Below are positions 6,607 to 9,922 of a stretch of 9,922 bases of DNA, piece after piece; positions within the stretch are counted from its first letter, which is position 1, and each line of letters starts with the position of its first letter. This stretch comes from Omnitrophica WOR_2 bacterium RIFCSPHIGHO2_01_FULL_52_10 (GTDB lineage Bacteria; Omnitrophota; Gorgyraeia; Zapsychrales; Zapsychraceae), in contig MHGM01000020.1 of NCBI GenBank assembly GCA_001805565.1, forward strand, positions 1 through 9,922, in the 5' to 3' direction. The position numbers and the translations under genes are program-made. The notes below the pieces were generated by a model. It ran no database searches. It was given only the letters and a program-made list of their open reading frames with translations, and was not told the DNA's origin.

Positions 6607-7730
6607 ACGTTCCATTCGTTGATTTCCGTGAGCAGTACCATGCCATCAAAGACAAGATCGATGCCGGGCTCAAAAAAGTTTTCGAGGATGGCAGTTTCAT
6701 TTTAGGGCCGCAGGAAAAGGCGTTCGAAGGAGATTTCGCCCGTTATTGCAACGCCCCATATGCCGTGGGTGTTAATTCCGGGACCGATGCGTTGTATCTG
6801 GCTCTCCAGGCCATTGATATCGGCCCCGGGGATGAAGTGATCCTGCCAAGCTTTACCTTTATCGCAACGGCTTTGTGCGTTTCCTGCACGGGCGCCAGGC
6901 CGGTGTTTGTCGATGTCGAGGAGCAAACCTGCAATATCGATCCCGCCCGGTTCCAGGCAGCGGTCACGGAAAAAACCAAAGCGGTCATCCCGGTGCACAT
7001 TTACGGTCAGCCGGCGGATATGAACGAGATCAACGCAATCGCGAAAAAACATAATATTACCGTTATCGAGGACGCCTGTCAGGCCCACGGATCAACGTAT
7101 AATGGCAAGAAGGCGGGGTCACTCGGTGACATTGCCTGCTTTAGTTTTTATCCCACCAAAAGCCTGGGGGCCTTTGGCGACGGTGGTATGGTCGTGACCA
7201 GCAATAAAAATGTCTACGAAAAAGTCTTGATGCTTCGGGATTACGGCCGGACCGGCCGTTATGACCATAAGATCAAAGGACATAATTCGCGGCTCGATAC
7301 CGTCCAGGCGGTCGTCCTGGCGGCCAAATTGCCGCTTTTGGACCAATGGAACAAGATGCGTAACGACGTTGCCCTCCATTACGGCAAGCTGCTCAAGAAC
7401 ACTGAAGGGGTTGTCACGCCGATCCTCAAAAAAGACCGCACGCACGTTTATCAGACCTATGCCGTGCGTTTGCAGAACCGGGATAAAATTTGCGACGCGA
7501 TGAAAACCAAGGGCATCGGTGTTTTGATCCATTATCCGATTCCCTTGCACTTGCAGGAGGCGTACGCGGATTTGGGATATCAAAGGGGAGATTTCCCTGT
7601 TTCGGAGAAAATCGCCAGGGAAATTTTGTCGCTGCCGATGTTCCCGCACATGAAAAAAGATCAAGTTGAATATGTGTGCGAAAATTTGAAAGGATTAGTC
7701 ATCAGCCATCAGTCGTCAGCCATCAGCTGA
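6603..7730 (+). CDS. DegT/DnrJ/EryC1/StrS-family sugar aminotransferase
   Basis: 375 residues, a PLP enzyme that transfers an amino group, usually from glutamate, to a keto group on a nucleotide-linked sugar. It shows SGTDAL (59-64, phosphate binding), EDACQAHG (156-163, D157 contacts the cofactor ring nitrogen), the Schiff-base lysine K186 in FYPTKSLGAFGDGG, and GHNSRLD (226-232). The C-terminal phrases IHYPIPLHLQEAY and LSLPMFPHM are typical of 3-amino-sugar synthases such as the WbpE and FdtB types, so a UDP- or dTDP-3-amino sugar is the likely product. That is inference. Translation is coupled to the GT9 gene by the ATGA overlap at 6603. The last nine or so residues (VISHQSSAIS) and the stop codon are encoded by a heptamer repeat array, so the native protein probably once ended near residue 365. 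Confidence 0.92.
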   Translation: MNVPFVDFREQYHAIKDKIDAGLKKVFEDGSFILGPQEKAFEGDFARYCNAPYAVGVNSGTDALYLALQAIDIGPGDEVILPSFTFIATALCVSCTGARPVFVDVEEQTCNIDPARFQAAVTEKTKAVIPVHIYGQPADMNEINAIAKKHNITVIEDACQAHGSTYNGKKAGSLGDIACFSFYPTKSLGAFGDGGMVVTSNKNVYEKVLMLRDYGRTGRYDHKIKGHNSRLDTVQAVVLAAKLPLLDQWNKMRNDVALHYGKLLKNTEGVVTPILKKDRTHVYQTYAVRLQNRDKICDAMKTKGIGVLIHYPIPLHLQEAYADLGYQRGDFPVSEKIAREILSLPMFPHMKKDQVEYVCENLKGLVISHQSSAIS

Positions 7731-7755
7731 AGAATGATGGCCGATGACTGAAAGC
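7697..7755. repeat. Heptamer array with inverted copy, overlapping a gene end
   Basis: Forward units AGTCATC, AGCCATC, AGTCGTC and AGCCATC (7697-7724) are followed by AGCTGAA. Then TGATGGCCGATGAC (7735-7748) matches the reverse complement of the first 14-nt pair in 13 of 14 positions. Units at 7712-7725 and 7735-7748 can fold into a hairpin with a 9-nt loop, one G-U pair and one mismatch. The array crosses the aminotransferase stop codon and fills the gap before the GT2 start. No U-run follows, so it is not a standard terminator. Confidence 0.75.
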
Positions 7756-7760
7756 TAAGA

Positions 7761-8531
7761 ATGAGCACGGTCCCAGTCACGGTCGCGGTCATTACCAAGA
7801 ATGAAGAGAACAATGTCGACGAATGTTTAGGCAGCGTGCACGGATGGGCCGATGAGATCATCGTGGTCGACGATGAAAGTTCGGACAAGACACCGGAGCG
7901 GGCGCGCCGGTATACCGACAAAGTTTTGCGGCGCAAGATGGACAACGAAGGCATCCACCGCAACTGGGCCCACGCGCAAGCGCGGAATTCCTGGGTGATG
8001 ATCCTCGATGCCGATGAGCAGGCGACCCCGGAGCTGAAACAGGAGATCGCGGATTCTTTAGCCGGCACACCACACAGCTGTTTTTCGATCCCCATCAAAA
8101 CGTATATCGGCAAAACATGGATACGGCATTCCGGGTGGTATCCGGCGAGCAAGATACGGCTTTTTCAAAAAGAACATTTCCAATACGAGGAAGTCGGCGT
8201 TCATCCACGGGCGTTCCTGGCGCCGGGGAAAACCGAAGGGCACCTGACCAAAGACATCATCCATAAAGGGTATCCGGACATTGAGCATTTCCTGGCGAGC
8301 GTCAACCGTCAGACGACGCTCGAGGCCCAGAAGTGGATCACCACCAATCGAAAAATGTCTTTGGGCAAGGCGCTCTGGCGCATGGTTGACCGCTTTCCTC
8401 GACGGTACATTCGTAAGAATGGATACAAGGATGGAATGTATGGTTTTCTCATTGCTTATTTTGACTCGTTTTATCAGTTGATGAGCTATTTAAAATACCT
8501 GGAAATGAAAAGGAACAATATAAAAAGTTAA
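7761..8531 (+). CDS. Family 2 glycosyltransferase (WaaE-like, LPS core)
   Basis: 256 residues, GT-A fold. VAVITKNEENNVDECLGSV (8-26) is the standard start of core-sugar GT2 enzymes. D37-D38 lies in VVDDESSDKT. The DxD metal and nucleotide-sugar motif is D83-x-D85 in LDADE. EEVGVHPR (143-150) is a likely acceptor-side motif. The C-terminus (225-248, GMYGFLIAYFDSFYQLMSYLKYLE) is hydrophobic and amphipathic and probably holds the enzyme at the inner membrane. This size and pattern match the WaaE/KdtX group that adds glucose or a similar sugar to inner-core heptose, which fits a GT9 and GmhB in the same locus. The donor sugar cannot be read from sequence. The ATG at 7761 has only a weak purine stretch (CTAAGA) upstream, placed in the tail of the heptamer array. 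Confidence 0.88.
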   Translation: MSTVPVTVAVITKNEENNVDECLGSVHGWADEIIVVDDESSDKTPERARRYTDKVLRRKMDNEGIHRNWAHAQARNSWVMILDADEQATPELKQEIADSLAGTPHSCFSIPIKTYIGKTWIRHSGWYPASKIRLFQKEHFQYEEVGVHPRAFLAPGKTEGHLTKDIIHKGYPDIEHFLASVNRQTTLEAQKWITTNRKMSLGKALWRMVDRFPRRYIRKNGYKDGMYGFLIAYFDSFYQLMSYLKYLEMKRNNIKS

Positions 8532-8673
8532 AAGAGGTTTCGAAATGTTTGAAAAGGTTGGAAAAGGTTTAAGGTTTTTTAAAGTTTTAACAGGTTTCCT
8601 TGATCAACCTTTTGTTAACCTAAAACCTCTTGTACCCTTTTGCAACGTTTTTCAACATCTCCCAACCTTTTTC
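8532..8673. repeat. Inverted pair of 10-bp-period AAAGGTT arrays
   Basis: Starting at the stop codon of the GT2 gene, seven or so decamers such as GAAAAGGTTG and GAAAAGGTTT run to about 8600. From 8601 the opposite orientation follows (TGATCAACCT, TTTGTTAACC, TGCAACGTTT, CCCAACCTTT). The two arms, each about 70 bp, are imperfect reverse complements centred on TTGATCAA (8600-8607). The gap holds no credible gene. A transcript could fold into a long imperfect hairpin. Confidence 0.75.
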
Positions 8674-8687
8674 TATCAACGAGTGCT

Positions 8688-9278
8688 ATGAAACTTGTCT
8701 TCCTCGACAGAGACGGGGTCATTAATGAGTTTCCGGGCAATGGAAAATATGTCACGAAACTCAAGGAGTTCCATTTTATCCCGGGTTCTTTAGCGGCCCT
8801 GCGGAGTCTTACCAAAGAGCACTTCACGGTTTTTATCATATCCAATCAGGCCGGCGTCAGCAAGGGCGTCTACACAAAAGAGAAGCTTAGCCACATCACG
8901 CACAACATGCTTGACAAGATCAGGCAATCCGGGGGACGGATCAAGAGAGTTTTTTATTGCACGCACCGCTCCGATGAGGGCTGCGACTGCCGCAAGCCGG
9001 AAATCGGTTCCGTGCGCAAGGCTTTTGAAACGATGAACAAGAGCATCCGCGCGGCGCAAAAGGCCTTTTTCGTCGGGGACACGGAGTCCGATATCCTCGC
9101 CGGACATAACGCCGGGTGCAAAACGATCTTTGTCCTCTCCGGCCGCGAAGACCGCCGGCATATGCGCGCGTGGACGGTGCGTCCGGATTTCATCGCCGCC
9201 AATCTCCTGGAAGCCGTCGCCATCATCAGCCGTAACCACGCGAAACCTTCCAGGATCAGGAAAAAGAAAAATTTCTAA
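8688..9278 (+). CDS. gmhB: D-glycero-D-manno-heptose-1,7-bisphosphate 7-phosphatase
   Basis: 196 residues from the ATG at 8688; a longer TTG-initiated frame (8640) would translate the repeat array and is rejected. It is a HAD subclass IIIA enzyme: D7-R-D9-G with nucleophile D7 and acid/base D9, S52-N53-Q54 as the phosphate-binding motif, K103-P in CRKPEIG, and GDTESDILAG with D131 and D135 for magnesium. The zinc-binding loop C91-T-H93...C99-D-C101 matches the CxH...CxC pattern of GmhB. It removes the 7-phosphate of heptose bisphosphate in the cytoplasm, feeding ADP- or GDP-heptose synthesis. No gmhA or hldE is in the window. A histidinol-phosphatase-type relative has the same motifs, but the glycan context favours GmhB. 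The tail (185-196, RKKKNF) is basic and slightly extended. The ribosome site is weak. Confidence 0.88.
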   Translation: MKLVFLDRDGVINEFPGNGKYVTKLKEFHFIPGSLAALRSLTKEHFTVFIISNQAGVSKGVYTKEKLSHITHNMLDKIRQSGGRIKRVFYCTHRSDEGCDCRKPEIGSVRKAFETMNKSIRAAQKAFFVGDTESDILAGHNAGCKTIFVLSGREDRRHMRAWTVRPDFIAANLLEAVAIISRNHAKPSRIRKKKNF

Positions 9279-9288
9279 GTAAGGCCTC

Positions 9289-9922
9289 ATGAAGACCCTC
9301 GTCATCCATGCTTCCGCCGGGGCCGGACACCTCAAGGCCGCCCGGGCCATTTATGATGGCTTAAGAAAACACACGACCCACGAAGCTGTCTTTGCCGATT
9401 CCCTGGATTATACCAGTCCCTTCTTTAAAACATTTTATCGGCGTAGTTACGTGTTTATGGTTACCCAAATGCCCTGGCTGTGGGGATTTTTTTTCCAGCT
9501 TGTTGATCTGCCCTGGATTCAGCCGCTCTCCGGAATATGCCGCAGGATATTCAACAGCCTTAATGCGCAAGGGTTGCGCGCGTTTCTTAAAAAAGAGCGT
9601 TTTGATTATGTGTTCACAACGCACTTTATGGCCAATGAGGTCACCGCGGCCTTAAAGCGAAAAGGCGCGATCGATTCAAAACTGGTCACTGTGGTGACGG
9701 ATTTTGACGTGCACCGGATATGGCTTAGTCCCGAAACGGACCTTTACGCCGTTGCCTGTGAATGGACGCAGTTCAAGCTCCGGCAGTTGGGTGTTGCCCA
9801 AGAGAAGATCCACGTCACCGGGATCCCGGTCGATGAAAAGTTCGCGCGCCCCGCCGACCGGGAGGAGCTCAAACAAAAATTGGGCCTTAAGGAAAACGTA
9901 TTTACCATCCTTATCGCCACCG
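9289..9922 (+). CDS. MGDG-synthase-type glycosyltransferase (GT28-like), N-terminal part
   Basis: 211 codons are visible; the gene runs off the window. The start is the ATG at 9289, with AAGG (9281-9284) close upstream and 10 nt after the gmhB stop codon. The protein opens VIHASAGAGHLKAARAI, the glycine-rich acceptor-binding motif of monogalactosyldiacylglycerol synthase and processive diacylglycerol glucosyltransferases. It continues with FDYVFTTHFMANEV (about 105-118), VVTDFDVHRIWLSPETDLYAVACE, and VTGIPVDEKFARP (about 183-195), all characteristic of that family. A hydrophobic patch (about 50-80, YVFMVTQMPWLWGFFFQLVDLPW) suits membrane association. Such enzymes add a sugar to diacylglycerol or a similar lipid at the inner membrane. 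The donor-binding C-terminal domain lies outside the window, so the donor cannot be judged. Its place right after gmhB raises the possibility of a surface glycolipid or lipid A-related acceptor. Confidence 0.9.
   Translation, partial: MKTLVIHASAGAGHLKAARAIYDGLRKHTTHEAVFADSLDYTSPFFKTFYRRSYVFMVTQMPWLWGFFFQLVDLPWIQPLSGICRRIFNSLNAQGLRAFLKKERFDYVFTTHFMANEVTAALKRKGAIDSKLVTVVTDFDVHRIWLSPETDLYAVACEWTQFKLRQLGVAQEKIHVTGIPVDEKFARPADREELKQKLGLKENVFTILIAT

Noticed and set aside
7119..7664. 181-residue minus-strand open frame inside the aminotransferase
   Set aside because: It is antisense to the PLP-lysine region of a clear gene, with no independent support.
7697..7755. Repeats considered as a CRISPR array
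   Set aside because: Units are 7 bp and contiguous, with no unique spacers and no cas genes nearby.
8790..9350. 186-residue minus-strand open frame opposite gmhB
   Set aside because: It covers the zinc loop and HAD motifs of gmhB on the opposite strand and has no ribosome site or motif of its own.
1..9922. Defence or mobile-element island
   Set aside because: There is no transposase, integrase, toxin-antitoxin pair, nuclease-helicase set or phage gene. The content is an envelope glycan locus.

Overview
The window is a run of ten genes, all on the + strand, from a bacterium with a Gram-negative-type envelope. The first and last genes are cut by the window edges. A heptosyltransferase-type GT9 enzyme, a GmhB-type heptose bisphosphate phosphatase, a WaaE-like GT2, a DegT sugar aminotransferase and a mannose-1-phosphate guanylyltransferase together point to an LPS-core or surface-glycan locus. 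The gene mix and the short degenerate tandem arrays at gene ends make an uncultivated lineage such as Omnitrophota my best guess. That is an impression, not something the sequence proves. I saw no tRNA, rRNA, CRISPR array, transposase or integrase.

Layout. (1) 1-548: end of a GDP-mannose pyrophosphorylase. (2) 569-2862: a mixed block of a secreted histidine-phosphatase-fold protein, a secreted DUF4412/LolA-like protein, a stand-alone CheY-like receiver, and a small YaeQ-like PD-(D/E)XK-fold protein behind a highly structured leader. (3) 2985-7730: a tightly packed operon of a large atypical SDR, an ornithine cyclodeaminase/mu-crystallin-family enzyme, a GT9 heptosyltransferase and a DegT aminotransferase. 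Gene spacings are 6 nt and 1 nt, followed by a 4-nt ATGA overlap. (4) 7761-9922: a GT2 glycosyltransferase, GmhB, and an MGDG-synthase-type glycosyltransferase that runs off the window.

Working together: GmhB makes heptose-1-phosphate for ADP- or GDP-heptose, which the GT9 enzyme probably transfers to the lipid A-core. The DegT enzyme makes an amino sugar. The GT2 and MGDG-type enzymes add further sugars to the core or to a glycolipid. The SDR and cyclodeaminase-like genes are packed against the GT9 gene, so they may supply or modify an unusual precursor, but their substrates cannot be read from the sequence.

The most unusual material is non-coding. Three gaps carry degenerate heptamer arrays with an AGNNNNN unit, and a fourth carries a 10-bp-period array arranged as a large imperfect inverted repeat. 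All four sit at or just after a stop codon, and one supplies the C-terminus of the aminotransferase. The YaeQ-like gene has a candidate pseudoknot that would hide both its Shine-Dalgarno sequence and its start codon.
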